Shown here: in pieces, positions 22,828 to 30,348 of the stretch
Numbering within the stretch: the first letter of the stretch is position 1
Layout: each line of letters starts with the position of its first letter
DNA from: JASLCR01 sp036405515
GTDB taxonomy: Bacteria > Patescibacteriota > Saccharimonadia > Saccharimonadales > Saccharimonadaceae
Length of the DNA: 30,348 nucleotides
Reading direction: 5' to 3'
Assembly (NCBI GenBank): GCA_036405515.1
Contig: DASWXM010000015.1
Coordinates: forward strand, 1-30,348
Notes under the pieces: model-generated
What the model was told of the DNA's origin: nothing
The model's database searches: none
The model's input: only the letters and a program-made list of their open reading frames with translations
Translations under genes and position numbers: made by a program

Positions 22828-25329
22828 CTATGAATTAAATAGACTTAAGTGAACAGCCTTACTGTCACGCTCGATCAGCTCAACTCGCGCCTCAATCTCT
22901 GAAATGCCAAGCTGGATGACGCGCTTAAGCGCAGGAATCTCCATCTTTGGCGTAAAGAATACTTTGTAGTCTTCGAGCTGCTCTACGGTCATGAGGCCGG
23001 TGGCAGCGTAGCGCGGGAAGTCGTCAAAGCTCTTGTCTCCGCCAAATGTCTCAACGATCCAGTCCCAATTGTCTTTCATCCATTGCCATGAGGCTTGGCG
23101 GCTTTCGCGGCCGCGCACCATGTAGACAAACCAGCGGAAGAGATCTTGCGGGCGGATAGTTTTCGGGTCTTTCATCATGAGCAGAAGCTTTTGGATCGTT
23201 TCAGGATTCCTTGTGCTTGTAATGCCAGCGCAGATATCCATCTGAAGGTCGGCGGATGATGTGGTGCGGTATAGATTGATGAGTGAATCAATCAGTTCCG
23301 GTGTCTCGAAATGACGGACCTCAGTACTGATAATAAGACCACGTAGCTCTGGATCGAGTGAGTCGATACCATTTTCATACAGTGCATGTGCCTTGTCTAT
23401 AGCTTCGTTGTCTTCACCGTAGAGCGTCATGCCAAGGATAGTAGCGCGCAGTTTGGTGTCGGTTTCAGGTTCGTTCTCTTTCATTTCCCAGCCAAGACGC
23501 TGGTATTCCTGCTCGGCAATAGTACGTGAAAGTTCGCGCAGATTTGACTCTGCTTTTTTATCAGTCTCGACGAACTTTTTGAGCTCGCCAAGTGCAAGGG
23601 CAACGATATCCCAGACGCTTTCAACGGTTTCTTTTTTGTAGGCTTGGAGCAGTGGAATTAGCTCGGCGCTTGATGAGATACCGCCGCGTGCAAGCATAGT
23701 CTGCTCGTGCAGGAGTTGCAGGCGGTCAATTGCTTCAAGTGAACCACTATGGAGCTGGCCGACAAGCGCTGCCAAGTGATCTGCCGGATAGTGGGTAATG
23801 AAATGTGCTGTATCGCCAACATTCAGACGTTCACCTGGTTGAATACTAGTGTTGAGTAGCTTGGTTTCCATGAGCGGTGGGGTGATCGGCACACTTGCTT
23901 CAAGTGGAATTGGCCATAGCTTGTCGCTTGGCTCATGTGCGCCGACGAAGAATTGCTCCTGACGTAAGCCACTCTCTTCAATGTGCACGACTGGATAGCC
24001 CGGCTGAGATATCCAAGTATTCATAAAGCCGGAAATGTCTTTGCCGCTTGCTTCTGAGAGCTCTTGCCAAAGATCATCTCCTTCGGTGTTTTGATAGGCA
24101 TACTTTTTAAAGTATGATTGCAATCCAGCGCGGAACGCTTCATGGCCGATGTAGTGCTGGAGCATGCGAAGTAGGCGACCACCCTTAGCGTAGACGATCG
24201 CGCCGTCAAAGAGGGTGCTGATCTCATCCGGATGGTTAACCTCAGTTTGTACGGCTTGTACGCCATCGAGTGCATCGCGACGCAAGGCCATAATTGATTC
24301 ACTTGATGAGTAGTCAAGCCAGATATTCCATTCAGGATGAAGGGCATCAACAGCGATGTATTCCATCAAGTTGGCGAAACTTTCATTGAGCCAGAGATTA
24401 TTCCACCATTTCATGGTAACGAGGTTGCCAAACCACTGATGTGAAAGCTCGTGAGCGACAACGGTTGCGATGTATCGCTTTGATGAGATACTAGTAGTCT
24501 TTGGATCAGCAAGCAGGGCAATTTCACGATAAGTGATAAGTCCCCAGTTTTCCATGGCGCCGGATGAAAAGTCCGGTAGAGCGACATGGTCTGACTTTGG
24601 TAGTGGGTATGGTACGCCGAAGTAGTCATCGAAAAACTCAATCGTGCGCGTGGCAATATCAAGGGCAAAATCAAGACTTTCTGGACTTTGGGCTGGCGTG
24701 GCCCAGATGTTTACCTCAACGCCGTCTTTCGTCTTGGCGGTTTTTTTGTGCATCTCGCCAACCACCCATGCAAGCAAGTAACTGCTCATGCGCGGAGATG
24801 TGTCAAACTTCGTGACAAGCTGCCCGTTTTCTTCGCGTTGCCAATCAACTGGCATATTACCAAGGACCGTGACGCCCGTTTCGGTTGTCAGAGTGACATC
24901 GAACGTCGCTTTTGCTTCAGGCTCGTCCACGCAAGGGAAAACTTCACGGGCATGATGACTCTCGAACTGTGTTGCAAGAAGCTCCTTTTTTATGCCATCG
25001 TGCTTAAAATAACATGGGTACATGCCATGCATCGCATCGGTGATCGTACCACTAAAGCCAATGACGACGACATGTTTTCCAGCCGGCATATCATTAAGAA
25101 TGATTTCCAGCTCATCGTTTTCGTGCAGCTCTGTGACTGCTTGCTTGCCATCGACAAGCGCGGTTTCGATAGTCAGGTCTTTGGCGTGCAGATGCAATAC
25201 ATCATCTTGGTGTGACACGCCAGCGAGTGTCACTGTACCCGAGAAGGTACGCGCTTCACGGTCTAGAGCGAGGGAAAGATTATAGTTTTCTGGAGTGAAT
25301 GAATTGATGAGACGAGAAACTTTTTGCAT
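22828..25329 (-). CDS. pepN: Aminopeptidase N, M1 family metallopeptidase
   Basis: An 833-residue zinc aminopeptidase that removes N-terminal residues from peptides. With the chosen start, the exopeptidase motif GAMEN is at 257-261 and the zinc site HELSH at 293-297 with Glu316 in LNESFANLMEY; YPLPKSDHVALPDFSSG is also typical. The C-terminal half is the helical ERAP1_C-type domain. No signal peptide is seen, so it is cytoplasmic or released by another route. A longer frame begins at 25365, but the ATG at 25329 (MQKVSRLINSFTPENYNL) lies 7 nt after a minus-strand TATACT and is preferred. It is convergent with the RNase HII gene (24-bp gap, no terminator seen). Confidence 0.95.
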   Translation of the reverse strand: MQKVSRLINSFTPENYNLSLALDREARTFSGTVTLAGVSHQDDVLHLHAKDLTIETALVDGKQAVTELHENDELEIILNDMPAGKHVVVIGFSGTITDAMHGMYPCYFKHDGIKKELLATQFESHHAREVFPCVDEPEAKATFDVTLTTETGVTVLGNMPVDWQREENGQLVTKFDTSPRMSSYLLAWVVGEMHKKTAKTKDGVEVNIWATPAQSPESLDFALDIATRTIEFFDDYFGVPYPLPKSDHVALPDFSSGAMENWGLITYREIALLADPKTTSISSKRYIATVVAHELSHQWFGNLVTMKWWNNLWLNESFANLMEYIAVDALHPEWNIWLDYSSSESIMALRRDALDGVQAVQTEVNHPDEISTLFDGAIVYAKGGRLLRMLQHYIGHEAFRAGLQSYFKKYAYQNTEGDDLWQELSEASGKDISGFMNTWISQPGYPVVHIEESGLRQEQFFVGAHEPSDKLWPIPLEASVPITPPLMETKLLNTSIQPGERLNVGDTAHFITHYPADHLAALVGQLHSGSLEAIDRLQLLHEQTMLARGGISSSAELIPLLQAYKKETVESVWDIVALALGELKKFVETDKKAESNLRELSRTIAEQEYQRLGWEMKENEPETDTKLRATILGMTLYGEDNEAIDKAHALYENGIDSLDPELRGLIISTEVRHFETPELIDSLINLYRTTSSADLQMDICAGITSTRNPETIQKLLLMMKDPKTIRPQDLFRWFVYMVRGRESRQASWQWMKDNWDWIVETFGGDKSFDDFPRYAATGLMTVEQLEDYKVFFTPKMEIPALKRVIQLGISEIEARVELIERDSKAVHLSLFNS

Positions 25330-25336
25330 ATGTATA

Positions 25337-25344
25337 AGTATACT
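25337..25344. promoter_or_regulatory. Shared palindromic -10 for divergent pepN and HNH nuclease
   Basis: The 8-bp palindrome AGTATACT contains TATACT on both strands, overlapping by four bases. It lies 7 nt before the pepN ATG (25329, minus) and 6 nt before the nuclease ATG (25351, plus). Two polymerases cannot open it at the same time, so the two genes should compete. Confidence 0.7.
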
Positions 25345-25350
25345 AGAGAT

Positions 25351-26016
25351 ATGACGAAGACGCATAGGCGGAGACTGGTGACGACATTATTCGTGTTGCT
25401 CTTTGTATTGGCAGGATATGTATCGCAGCAGGATATGAGCCTATTCGTGCCGGCTGCTGAGCCTGTATCACAGCAAGGTAAATCAACGAAAGCACTACTC
25501 GAGACACTTGAGGTAAAAGGTAGGGCGCCGAAGACCGGGTATGAACGTACACAATTTGGCGACGGCTGGATGCGGGTCGGAAATTGCGATATGCGTAATA
25601 TCATCCTAGCTCGCGATCTTACCAGCGAAATCGTTGATAGTAATTGCAAAGTAATCTCCGGTACGTTGAATGACCCGTATACGGGAAAGACGATCCAATT
25701 TCTGCGCGGCGCTGAGACAAGCGATGACATACAAATCGATCATGTAGTGGCACTAAGTAACGCTTGGCAGACCGGCGCACAACAATTGTCAAATATAAAG
25801 CGCGAGAGCCTTGCGAATGACCCGCTGAATCTTTTAGCAGTTGATGGTCTAGCAAATCAGCAGAAATCTGATGGCGACGCAGCAACATGGCTACCGGCCA
25901 ATAAGCCGTTTCGCTGTCAATATGTAACAAGACACGTGAATGTGAAGAAGAAGTATCCTCTTTGGGTAACTGTTGCCGAGAAACAGACAATTGAACGGAT
26001 ACTATCCTCTTGTTAG
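25351..26016 (+). CDS. Secreted HNH endonuclease (DUF1524-type)
   Basis: A 221-residue protein. Residues about 8-22 (LVTTLFVLLFVLAGYV) after a basic MTKTHRRR start are a signal peptide or membrane anchor. The mature part ends in the HNH/DUF1524 domain: IQIDHVVALSNAW with the metal-binding His, NDPLNLLAVDGLANQQKSD (the Asn), and ATWLPANKPFRCQYV, closely matching secreted HNH proteins I recall from Actinobacteria. Cys pairs (GNCDMRN, SNCKVISG, FRCQY, LSSC) fit extracellular disulfides. The likely role is digesting external DNA or RNA for nucleotide uptake. A longer frame from 25324 would run across the promoter; the ATG at 25351 is 6 nt after TATACT and is preferred. Confidence 0.92.
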   Translation: MTKTHRRRLVTTLFVLLFVLAGYVSQQDMSLFVPAAEPVSQQGKSTKALLETLEVKGRAPKTGYERTQFGDGWMRVGNCDMRNIILARDLTSEIVDSNCKVISGTLNDPYTGKTIQFLRGAETSDDIQIDHVVALSNAWQTGAQQLSNIKRESLANDPLNLLAVDGLANQQKSDGDAATWLPANKPFRCQYVTRHVNVKKKYPLWVTVAEKQTIERILSSC

Positions 26017-26025
26017 TAGTATGTA

Positions 26026-26054
26026 TTGCGTATTGTCAGGGAGCCTGCTATACT
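26026..26054 (+). promoter_or_regulatory. Promoter of nusA
   Basis: TTGCGT (26026-26031), 17-nt spacer, TGC-TATACT (26049-26054). Transcription should start near 26061, leaving a 55-nt leader with a terminator-like hairpin and a Shine-Dalgarno sequence. Confidence 0.65.
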
Positions 26055-26068
26055 AAAAGACAGTACAT

Positions 26069-26092
26069 TCCGGCCGGCAGGTCGGATTTTTT
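26069..26092 (+). terminator. Leader terminator/attenuator of nusA
   Basis: TCCGGCC (26069-26075), loop GGCA, GGTCGGA (26080-26086) with one G-U pair, then T6. It lies between the nusA promoter and its ATG, so it must be read through for NusA to be made. The upstream gene ends before the promoter, so it could also serve that gene's readthrough transcript. Confidence 0.7.
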
Positions 26093-26115
26093 CATAGAAA
26101 GGAAGGAAATAATTA

Positions 26116-27237
26116 ATGGACGATCTAAATATCAAGCAACTCACACTCGCGGTGCGAACTATTGCTGAGGAGAAGAATCTCCCTGAAGAGACAGTGATGA
26201 GTGTTATTGAACAGGCAATTGCGGCTGCGTGGCGCCGTGACAACGGTGAACGCGACCAAGAAGTTCGAGCTGTTCTTAATACAAACGACGGTACTGCAAA
26301 AGTATTTGTTGCTCGTGAAGTTGTTGAGGAAGTTGGCTCGGATGCGCATGAGATTTCACTTGCGGATGCTAAAAAAGAGAAAAAAGACGCTGAGCTCGGT
26401 GATATGATCGAGGAAGAACACGAAGTAACTAGCTTTGGCCGTGTGGCAGCACAGACTGCAAAGCAGGTGGTGCTGCAACGCCTGCGTGAGGCGGAGCGCG
26501 AAGTAGTGCTTGAAGAATATGAAGACAAGATCGGTACGGTTGTTACTGGTACAGTGCAGCGTGTTGAGCCACGTGTCGTCCGAATTGAGCTCGGTAAAGC
26601 AATTGGTATTTTGCCACAGAGCGAGCAAATTCAGGGAGAGTTCTACAGTATTGGTTCTCGTATCAAAGTCTTTATCAAGGATATTGAGAGAGATAATCGT
26701 GGCCCGCAGCTTATTCTGAGTCGCGGTAATGAAGCATTTATCGAGCACCTCTTCCGGCAAGAAGTGCCAGAAATGGAAACTGGTGCCGTAGAGGTAAAAG
26801 CGATCGCACGAGAAGCCGGTCGTCGTACAAAGATTGCCGTCTTTTCATCAGTGCCAGGTGTTGATCCAGTCGGTACGTTTGTCGGTGGTCACGGTACCCG
26901 CGTACAAGCAGTCATGAATGAAATTGGTGATCAGGAAAAGATCGATATCATTACCTATAAAGAGGATCCGATTGAATTTATCCGTGAAGCACTTAGTCCT
27001 GCGGAAGTTGCAAAGGTTGAGATTAATGAAGCTGATAAAAAGGCGAAAGTATTTGTTGCCGAAGATCAGCAATCAATCGCGATTGGTCGTGGCGGTCAAA
27101 ATGTTCGCCTCGCATCACGTCTAGCTGGCTACGAGCTCGATATCGAGACTGCACAACCAGAAAAGAAGGCTGAACCAAAGCCGAAGAAAAACATTGAAGA
27201 CAGTCTCTTTAACGCACTTGAGGAAAATGCTGAATAG
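26116..27237 (+). CDS. nusA: Transcription termination/antitermination factor NusA
   Basis: NusA binds RNA polymerase and the nascent RNA to modulate pausing, termination and antitermination. The 373-residue form has the N-terminal RNAP-binding domain (to about 130; AIAAAWRRDNGERDQE region), an S1 domain (about 135-205; GTVVTGTVQRVEPRVVRIEL), KH1 with VDPVGTFVGGHGTRVQAV, and KH2 with AIGRGGQNVRLASRLAGYEL. The short acidic tail lacks the C-terminal acidic repeats of E. coli. AAGGAAGGAAA lies about 8 nt before the ATG. The usual partners rimP and infB are not adjacent. A leader terminator suggests autoregulation. Confidence 0.97.
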   Translation: MDDLNIKQLTLAVRTIAEEKNLPEETVMSVIEQAIAAAWRRDNGERDQEVRAVLNTNDGTAKVFVAREVVEEVGSDAHEISLADAKKEKKDAELGDMIEEEHEVTSFGRVAAQTAKQVVLQRLREAEREVVLEEYEDKIGTVVTGTVQRVEPRVVRIELGKAIGILPQSEQIQGEFYSIGSRIKVFIKDIERDNRGPQLILSRGNEAFIEHLFRQEVPEMETGAVEVKAIAREAGRRTKIAVFSSVPGVDPVGTFVGGHGTRVQAVMNEIGDQEKIDIITYKEDPIEFIREALSPAEVAKVEINEADKKAKVFVAEDQQSIAIGRGGQNVRLASRLAGYELDIETAQPEKKAEPKPKKNIEDSLFNALEENAE

Positions 27238-27263
27238 CCACCCGAGTCTTCATAGTAATCAAA

Positions 27264-27290
27264 TTAGCACTCTCATTGTCAGAGTGCTAA
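27264..27290. promoter_or_regulatory. CIRCE operator (HrcA-binding site)
   Basis: A perfect match to the CIRCE consensus: TTAGCACTC, 9-nt spacer, GAGTGCTAA. The spacer holds the promoter's TTGTCA -35 box, so a bound HrcA repressor would exclude RNA polymerase. An HrcA gene must lie elsewhere in the genome. Confidence 0.97.
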
Positions 27291-27304
27291 TTTTTATGTA
27301 TACT
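27276..27304 (+). promoter_or_regulatory. Promoter of clpC
   Basis: TTGTCA (27276-27281), 17-nt spacer, TATACT (27299-27304). It overlaps the CIRCE element. Confidence 0.8.
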
Positions 27305-27368
27305 AGTTAGTAGATCAGTGGCGGAGAAAATGCTTGCGCCTACTGACAAGGAGGAAGATAATAAAAAT

Positions 27369-29837
27369 ATGGCTGATGATTTCGCAGAATTCGTGTCGCA
27401 CTTAACCGATAACGCACGTACAAGTTTGCAGCAGGCAAACGCAATTGCTCGTGGTTACGGTAGTGCTTATATAGGTACAGAGCACTTACTCCTTGGTATC
27501 CTTGCTCAAGGCTCGTCAGTCGGCGCAAAAATGTTGGCCGATGCGAATGTGACACTTGATCGTGCCGAAATGGCACTTAATCTAACGCCACGCTCGGTAT
27601 TGATTGGTACGGGGGCATCTGGACTAAGTGAGACGGCTAAATTGACACTGAAGATGGCATGGGAAATGGCGCAAGAATTTCATCAAGACTTCTTAGGAAC
27701 CGAGCATATTGTTTACAGTATTTTAGCCCAGAAGAATGCTCGTGCGACTGTACTTCTCAGAGATATGGGTGTTGATATTGAAGATCTCAAGGGTGAACTT
27801 GAAGAATTTCTTGATAGACAACAAGAGTCGGTGCAAGTAGAATCGCCTCGTCAAAAGCGAAAGCGCGGGGGTGGTGCCCTTGATACCTTCGGTACTGACC
27901 TGACAGCACGGGCTAGATCTGGCGACCTTGATCCTGTCATAGGTCGCGATAAAGAGCAAGAGCGAATGATTACGATACTTATGCGTCGTACTAAGAATAA
28001 TCCTGTCTTGATTGGTGAGCCGGGTGTCGGTAAGACAGCTGTAGTGGAAGGCTTAGCTCGTCGTATCGCAGCCGAGGAAGTCCCGGAATATCTGCTCGAT
28101 AAACGGATTATCCAGCTGGATCTTGCTGGTATGATCGCGGGTACTAAGTATCGAGGTGAATTCGAAGAGCGCTTGAAGAAGGTCGTCAATGAGCTTGCTG
28201 AACAAAAGAATACAATTATATTTATTGATGAGCTGCACTTGCTTGTTGGTGCAGGTGCTGCAGAAGGTGCGCTTGATGCGGCAAATATGCTCAAGCCAGC
28301 GCTGGCCCGCGGCGAGCTTCATCTCATTGGAGCAACGACTCTTGATGAGTACCGTAAGCATATTGAAAAAGATGCTGCGTTAGAGAGACGATTTCAGACA
28401 ATAGTCGTTAAGGAACCGACCTTGAAAGATACACTTGCGATACTGAAGGGATTGCGGCCATACTACGAGAATCATCACGAGGTGTCTATGAGTGACGAGG
28501 TCCTCGAGGATGCAGTATTTATGGCTGATCGGTATGTCTCGGAACGTTTCATGCCTGATAAAGCAATTGATGTTATTGATGAAGCGGCAGCACGCCGGCG
28601 ATCGCAAATGGGTCAAAAGCCGTCAAGGCAGCGTGATCTTACGAAGCAGATCATACAGCTGAATGAAAAGATGGATGAAGCGGTGAATGCCGAAGACTAT
28701 GAACGAGCTGCTCTCTACAAGACTCGCCTATCACAACTTCAGAAACAACTTGACGAGTTGGTCGAGAAACAAGAGAAAAAGCAACCTATTACACTTACGA
28801 GTGATGATATCGCGCACGCTATTTCTGTAATGACCGGTATACCAGTCAAGCGAGTCAGGCGTTCTGAAGCGGCAACGCTTAGGCGGCTTGAGAAGCATCT
28901 TGGTAAATATATTATTGGCCAAGAAGAGGCCGTAGAGAAGGTAGCTCGCGCCGTGAGGCGAAGTCGTAGTGGCGTAGCAAGCCAGAAACGGCCTATTGGG
29001 AGCTTTGTGTTCATGGGACCTACCGGAGTTGGCAAGACCGAACTTGCGAAGGTATTAGCCCGTGAAGTATTTGGCAGCGAAGATGCTTTAATTAAAATCG
29101 ATATGAGCGAGTTTGGCGAGCGTCACAACACTGCACGGTTAGTTGGCGCGCCTGCCGGGTATATTGGCTATGATGACGGCGGTCAATTAACAGACAAAAT
29201 TCGTCGTCAGCCATACAGTGTGGTCTTGTTTGATGAGATTGAAAAAGCGCATCCTGACGTCTTCCAGATCCTCTTGCAACTACTCGAAGATGGTACGGTG
29301 ACAGATGCAAAAGGTCGGAGTGTTGATTTTTCAAATACAATTGTTATTTTAACAAGTAATGTTGGTGCTGACGCAATGATGAAAGAGTCGTCGCTTGGCT
29401 TCCATGCCTCGTCAAAAGCTGATACTGAAAAACTTGACGAAGTGCATATTGCTAACGCTCGTGCAGCAGAAAAAGCCCTCTCTAAATTAATGCGTCCAGA
29501 GCTAATTAATCGCTTTGACGCTCTAGTGACTTTCCGCGCGCTTACGAGGCGTCAGGTAAGAAAGATTTTCGATAATCTTCATAATGAATTGAATGATCGG
29601 TTGATGAAGAAGGGCCTAAGGCTAGTCGTCACGCCACCGGTCAAACGGTATATAATCGATCGCGGTTACGATGAGAAGTTTGGCGCGCGTCCACTGAGAA
29701 GAGCGATGCAGGATCATCTAGAGCATTCAATCGCAGAAGGGATCTTGGACGAGCGATTTACAAAAGGTGATATACTCAAGGCAGAAATTGTTTCGGGTGA
29801 GGTGATAGTAAGTGTTGCAAGAGAAGACGACAAATAA
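27369..29837 (+). CDS. clpC: AAA+ unfoldase ClpC
   Basis: An 822-residue Hsp100 unfoldase that feeds substrates to ClpP. The N domain has two Clp_N repeats (IGTEHLLLGILAQ, LGTEHIVYSILAQ). AAA-1 has GEPGVGKT (216-223); a UVR-type linker follows (DEAVNAEDYERAALYKTRL); AAA-2 has GPTGVGKT (550-557). SSLGFHASS provides the hydrophobic-Gly-Phe loop for ClpP docking. The frame is open from GTG 27318 and ATG 27330, but ATG 27369 gives the canonical N-terminus MADDFAEFVSHLTDNA and follows AAGGAGGA, although with a long spacing of 13 nt; the start remains uncertain. CIRCE control marks it as a heat-shock gene. Confidence 0.95.
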   Translation: MADDFAEFVSHLTDNARTSLQQANAIARGYGSAYIGTEHLLLGILAQGSSVGAKMLADANVTLDRAEMALNLTPRSVLIGTGASGLSETAKLTLKMAWEMAQEFHQDFLGTEHIVYSILAQKNARATVLLRDMGVDIEDLKGELEEFLDRQQESVQVESPRQKRKRGGGALDTFGTDLTARARSGDLDPVIGRDKEQERMITILMRRTKNNPVLIGEPGVGKTAVVEGLARRIAAEEVPEYLLDKRIIQLDLAGMIAGTKYRGEFEERLKKVVNELAEQKNTIIFIDELHLLVGAGAAEGALDAANMLKPALARGELHLIGATTLDEYRKHIEKDAALERRFQTIVVKEPTLKDTLAILKGLRPYYENHHEVSMSDEVLEDAVFMADRYVSERFMPDKAIDVIDEAAARRRSQMGQKPSRQRDLTKQIIQLNEKMDEAVNAEDYERAALYKTRLSQLQKQLDELVEKQEKKQPITLTSDDIAHAISVMTGIPVKRVRRSEAATLRRLEKHLGKYIIGQEEAVEKVARAVRRSRSGVASQKRPIGSFVFMGPTGVGKTELAKVLAREVFGSEDALIKIDMSEFGERHNTARLVGAPAGYIGYDDGGQLTDKIRRQPYSVVLFDEIEKAHPDVFQILLQLLEDGTVTDAKGRSVDFSNTIVILTSNVGADAMMKESSLGFHASSKADTEKLDEVHIANARAAEKALSKLMRPELINRFDALVTFRALTRRQVRKIFDNLHNELNDRLMKKGLRLVVTPPVKRYIIDRGYDEKFGARPLRRAMQDHLEHSIAEGILDERFTKGDILKAEIVSGEVIVSVAREDDK

Positions 29838-30348
29838 GAGAGGATGGCTCGCAAGCGGAGCTGTGTTACTTGTTTTAGTCTCGTTGATGCTATTTGCTGC
29901 TTTCTGGCAGAAGCAGATGATTATTGATTACGTACTTGCAACTCAATATGTAGCCTCATCAGAGGTGGCAAGTATTCGTAGCGATTTAAAACTAACAGGT
30001 CGGGGTACTTTGCTGTTTAATGCCAGCCGACCAGAACTTCAGGCCTCTGATGACTTTAATACAAGCTGTCAGCAACAGAAGGAGACGAATAATCCGATTC
30101 TTGGATGCTATGTGGTGCAACGTATCTTTATATTTAATGTTGAGAATGAAAAGCTGGAAGGTATCGAAGAGACAACCGCGGCGCATGAGCTGTTGCATGC
30201 AGCGTATGAACGTATGGGTGAGGGCGAACGTAATGAAGTGAATGCTGAAATAAAAAAGGTTCTTGCAACCGTTATGACACCTGATCTCAAAAAGCGTCTT
30301 GACTACTATCAAAAGACAGAACCGGGCGAAGAATACAACGAACTCTAC
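29812..30348 (+). CDS. Membrane-anchored HELLH metalloprotease candidate, partial
   Basis: An open frame of 179 codons running off the right edge. It starts at GTG 29812, with GAGGTGA 6 nt upstream, and overlaps clpC by 26 nt in another frame, so it is translationally coupled to clpC. An N-terminal transmembrane segment (AVLLVLVSLMLFAAFW, about residues 18-33) precedes an extracytoplasmic part with two Cys (NTSCQQQ, LGCYVV) and TTAAHELLHAAYERM, a HExxH zinc motif. The third zinc ligand would lie off the window. The catalytic assignment rests on the motif and its helical context only; no named family is recognised. Confidence 0.8.
   Translation, partial: MLQEKTTNKRGWLASGAVLLVLVSLMLFAAFWQKQMIIDYVLATQYVASSEVASIRSDLKLTGRGTLLFNASRPELQASDDFNTSCQQQKETNNPILGCYVVQRIFIFNVENEKLEGIEETTAAHELLHAAYERMGEGERNEVNAEIKKVLATVMTPDLKKRLDYYQKTEPGEEYNELY

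Noticed and set aside
25324..25350. Nine-residue N-terminal extension of the HNH nuclease
   Set aside because: It spans the -10 box TATACT and would sit upstream of the predicted transcription start.
25330..25365. Twelve-residue N-terminal extension of PepN
   Set aside because: It crosses the shared -10 palindrome; the ATG at 25329 fits both the family N-terminus and the promoter.
1..30348. CRISPR arrays, tRNA or rRNA genes, insertion sequences, prophage
   Set aside because: No regularly spaced repeats, cloverleaf-like intergenic sequence, transposase or phage genes were seen; most of the window is dense ordinary coding sequence.

Overview
This roughly 30 kb window looks like a chromosomal segment from a Candidate Phyla Radiation bacterium, most likely Saccharibacteria (TM7). 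The evidence is indirect: compact housekeeping gene content, overlapping genes, a GatCAB operon carrying a small membrane protein with an AHKIRNKLAHE motif that I associate with CPR genomes, a type IV pilus ATPase, a malic enzyme and an actinobacterial-style secreted HNH nuclease. TGA acts as a normal stop (for example in the ATGA overlap of gatA with the next gene), which argues against the UGA-Gly code of SR1/Gracilibacteria. The assignment comes from gene content alone; I ran no search.

Layout. 1-7200: a truncated gene leaving the left edge, two tandem PfkB-type kinases, a LOG-family protein, a membrane-anchored unknown, uvrB, and an adenylate-kinase-like P-loop protein convergent with uvrB. 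7212-12168: a six-gene unit gatC-gatA-membrane HEPN-like ORF-gatB-NUDIX-galU, mostly joined by 1-4 nt overlaps. 12174-12978: three small membrane-associated proteins (unknown, YtxH-like, DUF5665-like). 13016-18836: dnaE, a SpoU-type RNA methyltransferase (minus strand) and a GspE/PilB ATPase. 18837-19384: a small orphan gene with its own near-consensus promoter, framed by strong hairpins and a 9-bp inverted repeat. 19385-20518: malic enzyme. 20519-20755: a promoter, a structured RNA candidate and a terminator, then the rplS promoter. 20756-22803: rplS, a membrane protein, and an RNase HII-YraN fusion. 22828-26016: aminopeptidase N and a secreted HNH nuclease, divergent from one shared palindromic -10. 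26026-27237: nusA behind a leader terminator. 27264-29837: clpC behind a perfect CIRCE operator. 29812-30348: a truncated membrane-anchored HELLH metalloprotease candidate.

Expression logic. The first genes of most transcription units have a TANNNT -10 box, often with an extended TGn, only 5-10 nt before the start codon, so their mRNAs should be leaderless. Internal genes and a few first genes (rplS, nusA, clpC, the P-loop protein) have Shine-Dalgarno sequences instead. This pattern corrects several starts (LOG protein, PepN, HNH nuclease).

The most interesting candidates are the structured RNA before rplS, in which one CCTCTT segment can pair with three different AAGAGG segments; the nusA leader attenuator; HrcA-type control of clpC; the shared palindromic promoter; the hairpin-framed orphan gene; and the RNase HII-YraN fusion. 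I saw no CRISPR array, tRNA, rRNA, prophage or insertion sequence.
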